From positions 1-44,066 of the forward strand of contig CAVCUL010000015.1 of assembly GCA_963605415.1 (NCBI GenBank): a stretch of 44,066 nt of DNA. Reading direction: 5' to 3'. Made by a program: the position numbers and the translations under genes. Every line of letters starts with the position of its first letter. Position 1 is the first letter of the stretch. The stretch comes from CAG-217 sp963605415 (GTDB lineage Bacteria > Bacillota > Clostridia > Oscillospirales > Acutalibacteraceae). The notes beneath the pieces were generated by a model, which was not told where the DNA came from, did no database searches, and was given only the letters and a program-made list of their open reading frames with translations. This document shows, one piece after another, positions 1 to 8,271 of this stretch.

Positions 1-253
1 CTTTACAAGGGAGCCTAAGATATTGAAACCGATTTGCCTCCCTTGTAAAGGGAGGTGGCTGCGAGTTTGCGAGCAGACGGAGGGATTTAAGCGGGCGGCA
101 GGTTGCCGCCCCTACCGGTTCTTTTCTGCACTACAAACAAAAAGGCACCCCTTTTATGTAATAAAGGGGAACTGTCGCATTTTTGCGACTGAGGGGATAA
201 AAGCGGGCGGATGGTATCCGCCCCGACCCATTCAATCCCATTCCCATAGAATA
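1..253. repeat. Intergenic repeat cluster (three modules)
   Basis: This stretch holds no convincing gene; the small open frame across it has no ribosome binding site and consists of repeats. Visible modules are a 'tttgcctcccttg' element (33-89) that recurs at 3083-3139 and in part near 15801, a 'gcgggcggca' dyad (91-115) that recurs at 3048-3072 and 15766-15790, a longer unit (about 139-202) related to 15835-15895, and a 'gcgggcggat' dyad (203-224) that recurs at 15919-15940. Bases 1-14 look like an inverted fragment of the first module. The dyads can fold as hairpins. Their order varies between sites, so they behave as separate repeat modules. Confidence 0.7.
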
Positions 254-288
254 AACAAGCACCTGCATTCTTTACGAATGCAGGTGCT
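254..288 (-). terminator. Intrinsic terminator of the metallophosphoesterase-like gene
   Basis: A perfect 13-bp stem (258-270 with 276-288, loop tttac) lies 25 bases past the stop codon of the minus-strand gene. Read on the minus strand it is followed by a moderately T-rich run. Confidence 0.7.
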
Positions 289-312
289 GTTTGTTGTATT
301 CAATAAGTTCCA

Positions 313-987
313 TTAAATTTCAATAAATTCGTTAAACACGGCGGTCATTTTTTTGCTGACCTCCAGGTCGGTGTGCAGACTGCCAAAGTACCAGTGCATA
401 TACTCCACCTGCTTCATCAGCTCTTGCAGGTAAGTGTTCAGCGGGGTAATGTGCACCCCCTTGTTGGTGTGCAGCTTTAAGAAGTCCTTGGCAATGGCCG
501 GGGCCTCGTAGGTGAGCACATAGTTGACGGCGTACTTATACTCCCGCAGGTTGTCCTGGCCGTTTTTCAGGTCCTCGGCGGTGGGCAACTCCGCTTTCCA
601 CCAGCTGACCCCATCCTCACGCATATCCTTGTCCTCGCTCTCACCGCCGCCCATCACAAAGAAGGTCTTGTTCTCAAACATAAACATCTCGCCCCGCATT
701 AAGTGGTAGATGTTGTCGGCGATTTTGTGGGTGTTGCCGCCTTTCCAGCGGTAGGGGGTATAGCTGTCCAGCATATCAAAATTCTCGTGGGCACCGTCTA
801 AAAAGCAGATGGTGTACTTGCGCTTCTTCAGCCACTCCAGGTTGCGCTTTTCCTTGGGGTCGTTAGGGTCCCAGAGAAAGCCAAAGTCACCGCAGACGAT
901 GACAATATCTTTCTCCCCCAGCCGCCGCAGCTTGGGGTCTTTGAAGTGGGACAGGTCCCCGTGGGTGTCGCCGGTAATGTAAATCAT
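313..987 (-). CDS. Metallophosphoesterase-fold protein with altered metal ligands
   Basis: A 224-residue calcineurin-like phosphoesterase of the small single-domain type common in Clostridia. The N-terminal motif GDTHGD (D7, H9) and GDFG (D34) are intact. The later canonical ligands are changed: GNHE reads GAHE (A66), the expected T-H motif reads LTYEAP, and the final GHxH reads FGSLHTD. Three residues that normally hold the di-metal centre are therefore missing, so the protein may be weakly active, differently active or a non-catalytic binding protein. The start is supported by GGAG six bases upstream. It is transcribed away from the D,D-peptidase gene and ends at a strong hairpin. The fold is a safe call; the substrate is unknown. 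Confidence 0.75.
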   Translation of the reverse strand: MIYITGDTHGDLSHFKDPKLRRLGEKDIVIVCGDFGFLWDPNDPKEKRNLEWLKKRKYTICFLDGAHENFDMLDSYTPYRWKGGNTHKIADNIYHLMRGEMFMFENKTFFVMGGGESEDKDMREDGVSWWKAELPTAEDLKNGQDNLREYKYAVNYVLTYEAPAIAKDFLKLHTNKGVHITPLNTYLQELMKQVEYMHWYFGSLHTDLEVSKKMTAVFNEFIEI

Positions 988-1022
988 AATTCACTCCGAA
1001 AAATTCAAAAAGTTTTTACGCA

Positions 1023-1070
1023 TTTGGGCTTTTCAATTTGGCCCAAAGATGATAGACTAAGTATTATAAT
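1023..1070. promoter_or_regulatory. Divergent promoter region with inverted repeat
   Basis: The 112-bp gap between the phosphoesterase-like gene and the D,D-peptidase gene contains a perfect TATAAT (1065-1070) facing right, without a good -35. Just upstream is a perfect inverted repeat TTTGGGC-N11-GCCCAAA (1023-1047) that could be an operator for either gene. Confidence 0.35.
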
Positions 1071-1099
1071 ATCTTTATTTTGTTTGGGTGTCAAGTTCC

Positions 1100-2497
1100 A
1101 TGAAAAAAACGGTCTCTTTCTTTTTGTCTTTCGTATTGCTGCTGTCCGCCGTGTTCTGCGTGCCGGGCTTTTCTGCCTCTGCCGCGGTGTACAAGCCGGA
1201 CCGCAAGCTGTATTCCCAGGCCTATATGCTCCTTAGCCTGGACGATCCGTCCTTCCCTGTGGTGGCGGAGAAAAATCAGGACAAGCGGATGTACCCGGCC
1301 TCTCTGACCAAGATCGTGACCACCATGGTGGTGCTGAATAAAGTGAAGGACCTGAGCCAAAAGACCAAGGTGAGCCAAAGCGCATACGACGCTATGCTGG
1401 GCACCGGGGCGCAGACCGCCGGTCTGAAAGTGGGGGAGAGCCTGACCATCGAGCAGCTGCTGTATCTGACCATGGTGCACTCCGCCTGCGACGCCTGCCA
1501 TGTGCTGGCAGAGTTCGTCTCCGGCTCTACGGATGCCTTTGTGACGGAGATGAACAGCTGGGCTCAGTCCCTGGGGTGCAAGAACACCCATTTTGTGAAC
1601 CCGGACGGTCTGCACGACGCGGATCATTACTCCACCGCCGCCGATCTGGCCAAGATCACCTTAAAGGCGCTGCAAAACGACACCTTTGAGCAGATCAGCA
1701 CCACCGTGCAGTACAAGTACAAGAATACCACCTTTACTCACACCAACCTAATGCTGCAAAGTGGCTATGTTTCTTATTATTACGAGTACGCCAGCGGCAT
1801 CAAGACCGGTTCCACAGATGAGGCGGGCTACTGCGTGATCACCAAGGCGTCCAAGGACGGCTACAACTATCTGGCTGTGGTGCTGGGCGCACCGGTGATC
1901 GACTATAACAGCGACGGCTATGTGGAGAAGTGCTCGTTTATTGACGCAGCGTCCCTGTTTGACTGGGCCTTTGACTCGCTGAAATATACCACTCTGGTCA
2001 GCGAAAACGATGTGATTGACGAGGTGACGGTGGAGAACGGCAAGGACGCTGACGCGGTGCAGCTGGTGGCGGAGAAAGATGTGAACACCATCGTGCCCGC
2101 CGGGCTGGACAAATCTGCCGTGATCATTCGGGCGGTGGATAAGCCGGAGAGCGTGCAGGCCCCGGTGGAAAAAGGACAAAAAATCTGCAAGGCGGAGATC
2201 GTCTACGCAGACCAGGTGGTGGCAACGGTGCAGCTGGTGGCTGCCAACCGGGTAGAGCTGTCCACATTCTTAAAGATTTTGAACGCGGTCAAGGCGTTCT
2301 TTTCCCTGACCGTGGTGCGGATCGTGCTGGGCGCCGCCGTGCTGTTTGCGCTGGTGTACCTGTATCTGTTTATCCGCAACGCCCGCCGCAAGAGCAAGCG
2401 CCGGGCAGAGAAAATGCGCCAGTATGAGGAAATGCAGACCTCCGGCAATCGGGACCAGGACGGCCCGCCGGACCTGCCGCCCCCGGTGCGCAGATAA
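1100..2497 (+). CDS. Serine-type D-Ala-D-Ala carboxypeptidase (DacF/PBP5-like)
   Basis: A 465-residue low-molecular-mass penicillin-binding protein that trims D-alanine from peptidoglycan stem peptides outside the membrane. It has a signal peptide (about 1-29), then the peptidase domain with SxxK (S68-LT-K71), the second motif SAC (S128-A-C130) where SxN is usual, and KTG (K235). A C-terminal beta-rich PBP5-type domain and one membrane segment (about 405-430) with a basic tail follow. The tail anchor resembles DacF-type enzymes, although it is a true transmembrane helix and not an amphipathic one. A GTG 12 bases upstream is in frame, but ATG at 1100 directly opens the Lys-rich signal peptide. 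The ribosome site is weak. The gene ends at a strong terminator. Confidence 0.88.
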   Translation: MKKTVSFFLSFVLLLSAVFCVPGFSASAAVYKPDRKLYSQAYMLLSLDDPSFPVVAEKNQDKRMYPASLTKIVTTMVVLNKVKDLSQKTKVSQSAYDAMLGTGAQTAGLKVGESLTIEQLLYLTMVHSACDACHVLAEFVSGSTDAFVTEMNSWAQSLGCKNTHFVNPDGLHDADHYSTAADLAKITLKALQNDTFEQISTTVQYKYKNTTFTHTNLMLQSGYVSYYYEYASGIKTGSTDEAGYCVITKASKDGYNYLAVVLGAPVIDYNSDGYVEKCSFIDAASLFDWAFDSLKYTTLVSENDVIDEVTVENGKDADAVQLVAEKDVNTIVPAGLDKSAVIIRAVDKPESVQAPVEKGQKICKAEIVYADQVVATVQLVAANRVELSTFLKILNAVKAFFSLTVVRIVLGAAVLFALVYLYLFIRNARRKSKRRAEKMRQYEEMQTSGNRDQDGPPDLPPPVRR

Positions 2498-2527
2498 AGA
2501 AAAATACAGCGTAGCCATACGCAACAC

Positions 2528-2562
2528 ACCCGGCGCAGTTCCTTACTTGTGCCGGGTTTTTA
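2528..2562 (+). terminator. Intrinsic terminator of the D,D-peptidase gene
   Basis: Stem acccggcgca (2528-2537) pairs with tgtgccgggt (2548-2557) and is followed by a T run. It sits just upstream of the next gene's ribosome binding site, so it may allow some read-through. Confidence 0.8.
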
Positions 2563-2574
2563 GAAAGGGAAAGC

Positions 2575-3006
2575 ATGAAAATCATCGTTTATATGCCCAA
2601 ATACCGGGATGATCTGATTTTTATGGTGTTGGAAGCTAAAGACGCTTTAGGCCGGGTGCCTACGCTCAATGGGGACCTCTTGGATCTGGAGGGGTCGTAT
2701 TTTAACAAAGGCGACTGTTTTTGGATCATGCTGGACGAGCGGGACCGGGTGGTTGGCTCCGTGGGGTGCAATCTGCTGCCAAACGGCGAGGCTGCGATCC
2801 ATAGACTGTATGTCAAAGCCAACATGAAGCGGCAGGGCCTTGGCTCCCAGCTTTTGCAGGTGGCAGAGGACTTTGCCAAAGCCCACGGCAGAACGGTGAT
2901 GAAGCTGCACTTGGGCGAGAAAAACAGCTATTTTGAGTCCCGGTATTTTTATCCCAAGCATGGGTATGTGGAATACCGGCCGGACTATATGCGCAAGACC
3001 CTTTAA
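2575..3006 (+). CDS. GNAT-family N-acetyltransferase
   Basis: A 143-residue single-domain acetyltransferase using acetyl-CoA; the acceptor cannot be told from sequence. The central strands lead into the coenzyme A motif 'RQGLGSQLL' (about residues 83-91), preceded by 'IHRLYV', the usual beta4/motif-A arrangement. The C-terminal part 'YFYPKHGYVEY' is the typical final beta-bulge region. AGAAAGGGA lies 5-6 bases ahead of the ATG. It follows the D,D-peptidase terminator closely and may be transcribed by read-through or a weak promoter. No signal peptide or membrane segment is visible. Confidence 0.85.
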   Translation: MKIIVYMPKYRDDLIFMVLEAKDALGRVPTLNGDLLDLEGSYFNKGDCFWIMLDERDRVVGSVGCNLLPNGEAAIHRLYVKANMKRQGLGSQLLQVAEDFAKAHGRTVMKLHLGEKNSYFESRYFYPKHGYVEYRPDYMRKTL

Positions 3007-3047
3007 GCCCGGCGTGGCTCTTTGCAGGGAGCGGATATGATCCGCTT

Positions 3048-3229
3048 GCGGGCGGCAGGTTGCCGCCCCTACGATAAACCTTTTTGCCTCCCTTGTAAAG
3101 GGAGGTGGCTGCGAGCGTGCGAGCAGACGGAGGGATTAAGCGGCGGGGGCTTGCTCCCGCCGTGCGTCCGACAAGGCCGGTGCACATTGATTTGTGATCT
3201 TGTAGGGGTCGATGCCCACATCGACCCGC
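3048..3229. repeat. Intergenic repeat cluster (four modules in a row)
   Basis: Four modules sit end to end between the acetyltransferase and the SGNH hydrolase genes: the 'gcgggcggca' dyad (3048-3072), the 'tttgcctcccttg' element (3083-3139), a 'ggcgggggcttgctcccgcc' dyad (about 3141-3163) and a 'gtaggggtcgatgcc' dyad (3201-3228). All recur elsewhere in the window. An open frame runs through them into the hydrolase, but it has no plausible start signal. Confidence 0.75.
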
Positions 3230-3234
3230 CATTT

Positions 3235-3263
3235 TTGCTGTACAAAGCCATACGCAATACATT
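3235..3263 (+). promoter_or_regulatory. Possible promoter of the SGNH hydrolase gene
   Basis: TTGCTG (3235-3240), a 17-base spacer and TACATT (3258-3263) lie 22 bases before the start codon. The match is only moderate. Confidence 0.35.
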
Positions 3264-3285
3264 GGTTTTAGAAAGGGGAATAAAG

Positions 3286-4617
3286 ATGAAAGGAAAACGC
3301 AAACACATTTACCGCTGGTTGGCGGCGTGCCTGGCGCTGCTGGTGGCCTTTACCGGGCTGCTGACCGTGCAGGCGGCAGGGGTGGCTAAGCCCACCAAAC
3401 TCAGCGCCAAGGCCAACGACAATGTGTCCATTACCCTGCAATGGACGGCGGCCAAGAAAGTCAGCGGCTACCAGGTGTACACCGCCGGGTCAAAAAGCGG
3501 CAAATACACCCTGCTGGCCACCACATCCGCCACCAAGTACACCCACAGCAACTTAAAAGGCGGCAAGACCTATTATTACAAGGTGCGCGCCTACAAGACA
3601 GTGAAGAAAAAGAAGCAGTATTCCGGCTACACGGCGGTGGTGCAGGCCACGGCGGTGCAGTACGCTACCCAAAAGAGCCTGCAATCCTTAAACAGCAAGG
3701 TGGACGGTATGATCCGCCGGGTGACGGCGCTGGAACAGAGCAAGACCGTGGGCGATCTGCAACAAACGGTGCTCCGCCAGGGACAGCTGCTAGCCGATCA
3801 ACAAAGTACGCTGGAGAGCTTGCAGCAGACCGTTGCCACCCAGGGCGACAACTTGCAGTCCTTGCAGCAAACGGTGACCGCTCAGTCCCAAAAGATCACG
3901 GATCTGGAGCAGCAGGTGCAGGCGCTCTCCGGCGACAAAGCCTACTGGCAGGGTAAAAAATGGGTGGCCTTTGGGGACAGTATCAGTGCCGGCAACGGCC
4001 TGCAAAATCCGTCCACAGAGCTTTATTCCCAGCTGGTTGCCAAGGATCTGGGCATGACCCTGGTTACCGGGAGCATGCACGCGATGGAAAGCAAGGGCTA
4101 TACGATTGATGCCAGCACAGAAAAGGGACGGCACAGTATCCCTGCTTATGTAAATTTGGATCAGAATACAGACGCGGATCTGGTGACGATCTTTGCCGGT
4201 ACCAACGACTTCGGACTTTCGGCGGCTATGCCCCTGGGCACCATGGCGGACGACGCCAATACGGAGAGCTTTTATGGCCGTCTGAAATTCACTTGCGACT
4301 TGCTCAGCAGCAAGTACCCCAATGCTCTGGTGGTGCTGATGACCCCATTGCCCCGGCATGATTGCTCGGATGGCACTGTAGGTGCCAAGGAGCCCACCAA
4401 AACTTTGATCGACTACGCAGAGGCCATTGTTCAGGTGGCTGCGCTGTACAGCTTTCCGGTGCTGGACCTAACCCGGGAGAGCGGCATGCAGGTGCGCAAT
4501 GCCGATTTCCGCAAAGCGTATATGGTAGATTCTGTTCATCCCAACGCTGCCGGTCACGCCAAATTCATCGCTCCCGCGCTGGAGCGCTTTATCCTCCAAC
4601 ATACCCCGGTGGTGTGA
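3286..4617 (+). CDS. Secreted SGNH/GDSL hydrolase with FN3 domain and coiled coil
   Basis: A 443-residue exported esterase-type protein. A signal peptide (about 1-30, Ala-rich cleavage region 'VQAAG') is followed by one fibronectin type III domain (about 33-125), a Gln-rich heptad stretch (about 130-220) likely to form a coiled-coil stalk, and a C-terminal SGNH hydrolase domain. The latter has block I 'FGDSISAGNG' (nucleophile Ser), 'GTNDFG' (Asn block) and the catalytic Asp/His in 'DSVHPN'. Substrates in this family include acylated sugars and lipids; none can be assigned here. The start at 3286 has GAAAGGGG upstream and opens the signal peptide, whereas the longer open frame upstream is only repeat DNA. 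Confidence 0.88.
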   Translation: MKGKRKHIYRWLAACLALLVAFTGLLTVQAAGVAKPTKLSAKANDNVSITLQWTAAKKVSGYQVYTAGSKSGKYTLLATTSATKYTHSNLKGGKTYYYKVRAYKTVKKKKQYSGYTAVVQATAVQYATQKSLQSLNSKVDGMIRRVTALEQSKTVGDLQQTVLRQGQLLADQQSTLESLQQTVATQGDNLQSLQQTVTAQSQKITDLEQQVQALSGDKAYWQGKKWVAFGDSISAGNGLQNPSTELYSQLVAKDLGMTLVTGSMHAMESKGYTIDASTEKGRHSIPAYVNLDQNTDADLVTIFAGTNDFGLSAAMPLGTMADDANTESFYGRLKFTCDLLSSKYPNALVVLMTPLPRHDCSDGTVGAKEPTKTLIDYAEAIVQVAALYSFPVLDLTRESGMQVRNADFRKAYMVDSVHPNAAGHAKFIAPALERFILQHTPVV

Positions 4618-4637
4618 GTCGCGGGGAGAAATTTTAT

Positions 4638-4741
4638 GTAGGGCGGGGGCTTGCTCCCGCCGTAGTTTTGTAGGGGTCGATGCCTACATCGACCCGTGGT
4701 GCAATAATGCACTTGCTACGAAACAGTCCACCGGACTGTTT
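4638..4741. repeat. Intergenic repeat modules and palindrome
   Basis: The 315-bp gap before the YebC gene holds a 'ggcgggggcttgctcccgcc' dyad (4638-4665), a 'gtaggggtcgatgcc' dyad (4669-4696) and a palindrome aaacagtcc-acc-ggactgttt (4721-4741). From 4742 to 4883 I see no gene or clear signal. Confidence 0.7.
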
Positions 4742-4883
4742 CTCCCAAATGCTGGCGCTTTTGGAGCCTCGTGTCTCTTGTGCTACGCACAATTCACTCA
4801 CCGCACCCTACATAAACGCACTTCATTCCTTGTTTTGGCTGCAAATATCTGTGGGGGTTCATTCGTAACCGCCAACAAACGCA

Positions 4884-4916
4884 AAAAAGAGTTCCCCGTC
4901 AAAGGGAACTCTTTTT
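4884..4916 (-). terminator. Intrinsic terminator of yebC
   Basis: A perfect 13-bp stem (4884-4896 with 4904-4916) has A and T runs on its two sides, so it can terminate in both directions. It lies 16 bases past the yebC stop codon. Confidence 0.85.
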
Positions 4917-4932
4917 GGTATGTTATTCGGCG

Positions 4933-5676
4933 TTAGCCCTCGTATTCGTCCTCGTTCTCCCAGTTGTGCCAAATGTTCTGCACATCGTCGTTGTCCTCGA
5001 ACATCTCGATCATCCGGGCCATCTTCATCATATCGTCCTGGCTCTCCAGGCGGGTGTAGGTGGTGGGGATATATGCCGGCTCAGAGGAAAGGATCTTGTA
5101 GCCCTTGCCCTCCAGCTCGTCCCGCACGGCACCCACATCGTTGGGCTCGGTGCGAATTTCAAAAATATCCGTATCGTCGGTGAGAAAGTCGGCTGCGCCT
5201 GCCTCCAGTGCGTCCTCCATCAGCTGGTCCTCGTCCACATCCTCGCGCTCAATGACGATGACCCCCTGGCGGCTGAACATAAAGGTCACGGAACCTTGGG
5301 TGCCCATATTGCCGCCGGCCTTATCAAAGTAATGGCGAACCTCACCGGCGGTGCGGTTGCGGTTGTCGGTCAGGGCCTCTACCACCACGGCCACGCCGCT
5401 GGGGCCGTAGCCCTCGTACACGATCTCCTCATAGTTGGCGGTGTCCGTCTCGCCGGCCGCCTTCTTGAGCATACGGTCAATATTGTCGCCGGGCACATTG
5501 TTCTGCTTGGCCTTGGCGATAATGTCCTTTAACTTGGTGTTCACGCTGGGGTCCGGGCCGCCCTGCTTTACGGCAACGGCCAGCTCACGCCCGATCTTGG
5601 TAAAGACCTTGGCTCTGGCGGCGTCGTTGGCGCCCTTTTTGCGCTTAATAGTGCTCCATTTGGAATGTCCGCTCAT
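4933..5676 (-). CDS. yebC: YebC/PmpR-family protein (TACO1-like)
   Basis: A 247-residue full-length member of the YebC family, described as transcription regulators and, more recently, as translation factors acting on proline-rich stretches. The hallmark N terminus 'MSGHSKWSTIKRKKGA' is intact, followed by 'GGPDPSVNTKL', 'NNVPGDNIDRMLKKA', 'YEGYGPSGVAVVVE' and 'DNRNRTAGEVRHYF', and it has the usual acidic C-terminal tail. AGGAG precedes the ATG by seven bases, and a good promoter lies upstream. It is monocistronic, between its terminator and the divergent glyA. Which of the two proposed roles applies here cannot be read from the sequence. Confidence 0.95.
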   Translation of the reverse strand: MSGHSKWSTIKRKKGANDAARAKVFTKIGRELAVAVKQGGPDPSVNTKLKDIIAKAKQNNVPGDNIDRMLKKAAGETDTANYEEIVYEGYGPSGVAVVVEALTDNRNRTAGEVRHYFDKAGGNMGTQGSVTFMFSRQGVIVIEREDVDEDQLMEDALEAGAADFLTDDTDIFEIRTEPNDVGAVRDELEGKGYKILSSEPAYIPTTYTRLESQDDMMKMARMIEMFEDNDDVQNIWHNWENEDEYEG

Positions 5677-5715
5677 CCAATCACTCCTTTAGTTACTGGT
5701 CTAAAATACCCATCA

Positions 5716-5744
5716 ATTTTACCACAAAGCCCGGTCAATATCAA
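5716..5744 (-). promoter_or_regulatory. Promoter of yebC
   Basis: On the minus strand TTGATA (complement of 5739-5744) is separated by 17 bases from TAAAAT (complement of 5716-5721), 40 bases before the start codon. Confidence 0.55.
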
Positions 5745-5805
5745 GTGCAAAATCCGCACCCTGCCGCCGGGCGGGCCACTTGTCGGTCAAAATCGCAACT
5801 TTCTG

Positions 5806-5834
5806 TTGTATATGCTGCTAAAATATGGTATGAT
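5806..5834 (+). promoter_or_regulatory. Promoter of the glyA operon
   Basis: TTGTAT (5806-5811), a 17-base spacer and TATGAT (5829-5834) lie 46 bases before the glyA start. This is the only good promoter before the four-gene run to trpS. Confidence 0.6.
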
Positions 5835-5880
5835 AAAATGCATAAGTTCTAAGGAAAAACAAAGAACGGAGGACGATTTT

Positions 5881-7134
5881 ATGTATTCGGATTACTATGA
5901 TTCCATTGCCCAGGTGGCAGGTGCAGACCCGGAAGTTGCTGCGGCAATGAACCAGGAGCTGCAACGCCAGCGGGATAATATTGAGCTGATCGCATCGGAG
6001 AACCTGGTGTCTCCCGCCGTAATGGCAGCTATGGGCTCTGTGCTCACCAACAAATACGCCGAGGGTCTGCCCGGCAAGCGCTACTACGGCGGCTGCCAGT
6101 ATGTGGATGTGGTGGAGAAGATCGCCATTGAGCGCGCTTGCAAGCTGTTTGGCGCCAAGTATGCCAATGTGCAGCCCCACTCCGGTGCCCAGGCCAATAC
6201 GGCTGTGTATTTCGCTCTGCTGAAGCCGGGCGACACGGTGATGGGTATGGCGCTGGATAACGGCGGCCACCTGACCCACGGCTCTCCCGTGAACATCAGC
6301 GGCAAGTATTTTAACTTTGTGCCCTACGGCGTCAATGACGAGGGCTTTATCGACTATGCGGCCTTTGCCAAGCAGGTGAATAAAGTGAAGCCCAAACTGA
6401 TCGTGGCCGGTGCCTCCGCCTATCCTCGGGAGATCGACTTCCAGACCATGGCGGATATTGCCCATGCCAACGGCGCGATGTTTATGGTGGATATGGCGCA
6501 CATTGCCGGTTTGGTGGCAGCGGGCCTGCACCAAAGCCCGGTGCCCTGTGCCGATGTGGTGACCACCACCACCCACAAAACCCTGCGGGGTCCCCGTGGC
6601 GGCCTGATCCTGTGCAACAACCCCTATTTAATCAAAAAGCTGAATTCCGCCGTGTTCCCCGGCACCCAGGGCGGTCCGCTGATGCACATTATTGCCGCCA
6701 AGGCCGTGTGCTTTGGCGAGGCGCTGAAGCCGGAGTTCAAGGCCTACCAGCAGCGGGTGATCGACAATGCCAAGGCGCTGGCCAAGGGCCTTACCGACCG
6801 GGGACTGAACCTGGTGTCCGGCGGCACGGACAACCACCTGTGCCTGCTGAGCCTGATCGGCACCGATGTAACCGGCAAGGAGCTGGAGCACCGGCTGGAC
6901 GAGGTGCATATCACCCTGAACAAGAACACCGTGCCCAACGAGCCGTTGTCTCCTTTTATCACCTCCGGCGTGCGGATCGGCACCCCGGCAGCCACCACCC
7001 GTGGGCTGAATACGGAGGATATGGACAAGATCGCCGAGTACATTTACCTGGCCATCACGGACTTTGACAATCAAAAAGAGAACATTGCAGCGGGCGTGGC
7101 AGAGATCTGCAAAAAGTACCCGCTCTATGCGTAA
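5881..7134 (+). CDS. glyA: Serine hydroxymethyltransferase
   Basis: A 417-residue PLP enzyme converting serine and tetrahydrofolate to glycine and 5,10-methylene-tetrahydrofolate in the cytoplasm. The PLP lysine is K233 in 'TTTTHKTLRGPRGG'. Other hallmarks are 'ELIASEN', 'NKYAEGLPGKRYYGG', 'QPHSGAQAN' and 'DMAHIAGL'. Length matches the family. GGAGG lies eight bases before the ATG; the open frame reaches further upstream, but that part includes the promoter. It heads a tight run with the glycerophosphotransferase-like gene six bases downstream. Confidence 0.97.
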   Translation: MYSDYYDSIAQVAGADPEVAAAMNQELQRQRDNIELIASENLVSPAVMAAMGSVLTNKYAEGLPGKRYYGGCQYVDVVEKIAIERACKLFGAKYANVQPHSGAQANTAVYFALLKPGDTVMGMALDNGGHLTHGSPVNISGKYFNFVPYGVNDEGFIDYAAFAKQVNKVKPKLIVAGASAYPREIDFQTMADIAHANGAMFMVDMAHIAGLVAAGLHQSPVPCADVVTTTTHKTLRGPRGGLILCNNPYLIKKLNSAVFPGTQGGPLMHIIAAKAVCFGEALKPEFKAYQQRVIDNAKALAKGLTDRGLNLVSGGTDNHLCLLSLIGTDVTGKELEHRLDEVHITLNKNTVPNEPLSPFITSGVRIGTPAATTRGLNTEDMDKIAEYIYLAITDFDNQKENIAAGVAEICKKYPLYA

Positions 7135-7140
7135 AACTTT

Positions 7141-8271
7141 ATGAAAATTCTGTTTGTTTATCTGTTTCAGGCGCTGCTGCAACTGATCTACCTGCCGCTG
7201 AAAGCCTTTTGCAAGGTGCAGGATCAGGTGGTCTATCTCTCTCGCCAAAGCAACGAGAAGAGTCTGGATATGCAGCTGCTGGAACAGGCCATAGAGGAGA
7301 AAGCCCCCGGCACCCGCCAGGTGTTTCGGCTGCAAATGATGGAGGACGGCTTTGCCGGCAAGCTCCGCTATTTCGGCCATTTGGTGGGGGATATGAAAGC
7401 CCTGGCTTCCTCTAAAGTGGTGATCGTAGACACCTACTCCATCGCCGTATCCTGCCTGCGGCATAAGGCCGGTGTGCAGGTGGTGCAGATGTGGCACGCA
7501 CTGGGGGCTGTTAAGAAATTCGGCTTGCAATCCCTAGGCACCAAGGAGGGGCGGGACGCCCGCCTGAGCCACGCTATGCATATGCACCGGGGCTACGACT
7601 ATGTGCTGTGCCCTTCGGCGGCCACCGCTCGATTTTATATGGAGGCCTTTGGCTGCCCGGCGGAGAAGATCAAAATTTGCTCTCTGCCCCGGGTGGACGA
7701 TATTGTGACCTCCAAGGCGGGGCTGGCCCAGCGCTTTTATGCGGAGAACCCGGGTCTCAGCGACCGGAGGCTGGTGCTGTACCTGCCCACTTTCCGGGAT
7801 CGGGAGGCCTATGTGGCCCAGGAGCTGAAATTGGCCTTTGCAGAGCAGGAGACCTACCGCTTGGTGGTGCGTACCCATCCGCTGAGTAAGGTAAAGCCGG
7901 ATCCGGAATTCAGCATCAACGGTGACTACTCCACCTATGACTTGATGCAGCTGGCAGACGCCATTGTGACGGATTATTCCGCCTGCGCCTTTGAGGCGTC
8001 CCTCTTAATGAAACCCCTGTATTTCTTTGTGCCGGATTACGATCTGTATCTGCGGGACCGGGGGCTGAATGTGGACTTGCAGCAGGAAATGCCCGCCGCT
8101 ACCTTTACAGATGCGGACGCGCTGGTGGACAGCCTGCGCACAGCAGCCTATGATTATGACACCCTGTATGCGTTCCAGTCCAAGTATGTGGAGAATACCA
8201 AAAATAATAATGCAGCTATCTTGGCCAATTTTGTGCTGACTTTGCTGCAAAAGAAGGACAGCGATTCTTAA
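7141..8271 (+). CDS. CDP-glycerol glycerophosphotransferase-family protein (TagB/TagF-like)
   Basis: A 376-residue member of the family that transfers glycerol-phosphate or ribitol-phosphate units from CDP donors to teichoic-acid or surface-polymer precursors at the inner membrane face. Supporting motifs are 'QMWHALGAVKKFG', 'YVLCPSAATARFY', 'YLPTFRD', 'RTHPLSK' and 'IVTDYSACAFEA', the usual donor-site signature. The N terminus is hydrophobic and basic, suggesting peripheral membrane contact. No ribosome site is visible in the six-base gap after glyA, so translation is probably coupled. Its stop overlaps the next start by one base (TAATG). No other wall-polymer genes lie nearby, so the polymer is unknown. 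Confidence 0.85.
   Translation: MKILFVYLFQALLQLIYLPLKAFCKVQDQVVYLSRQSNEKSLDMQLLEQAIEEKAPGTRQVFRLQMMEDGFAGKLRYFGHLVGDMKALASSKVVIVDTYSIAVSCLRHKAGVQVVQMWHALGAVKKFGLQSLGTKEGRDARLSHAMHMHRGYDYVLCPSAATARFYMEAFGCPAEKIKICSLPRVDDIVTSKAGLAQRFYAENPGLSDRRLVLYLPTFRDREAYVAQELKLAFAEQETYRLVVRTHPLSKVKPDPEFSINGDYSTYDLMQLADAIVTDYSACAFEASLLMKPLYFFVPDYDLYLRDRGLNVDLQQEMPAATFTDADALVDSLRTAAYDYDTLYAFQSKYVENTKNNNAAILANFVLTLLQKKDSDS

Noticed and set aside
23..316. A 97-codon open frame at the window start
   Set aside because: No ribosome site, composed of repeat modules and running through the hairpin terminator of the opposite gene.
3022..3285. An N-terminal extension of the SGNH hydrolase
   Set aside because: The extra codons are made of intergenic repeat modules and would place the signal peptide internally; ATG 3286 has a proper ribosome site.
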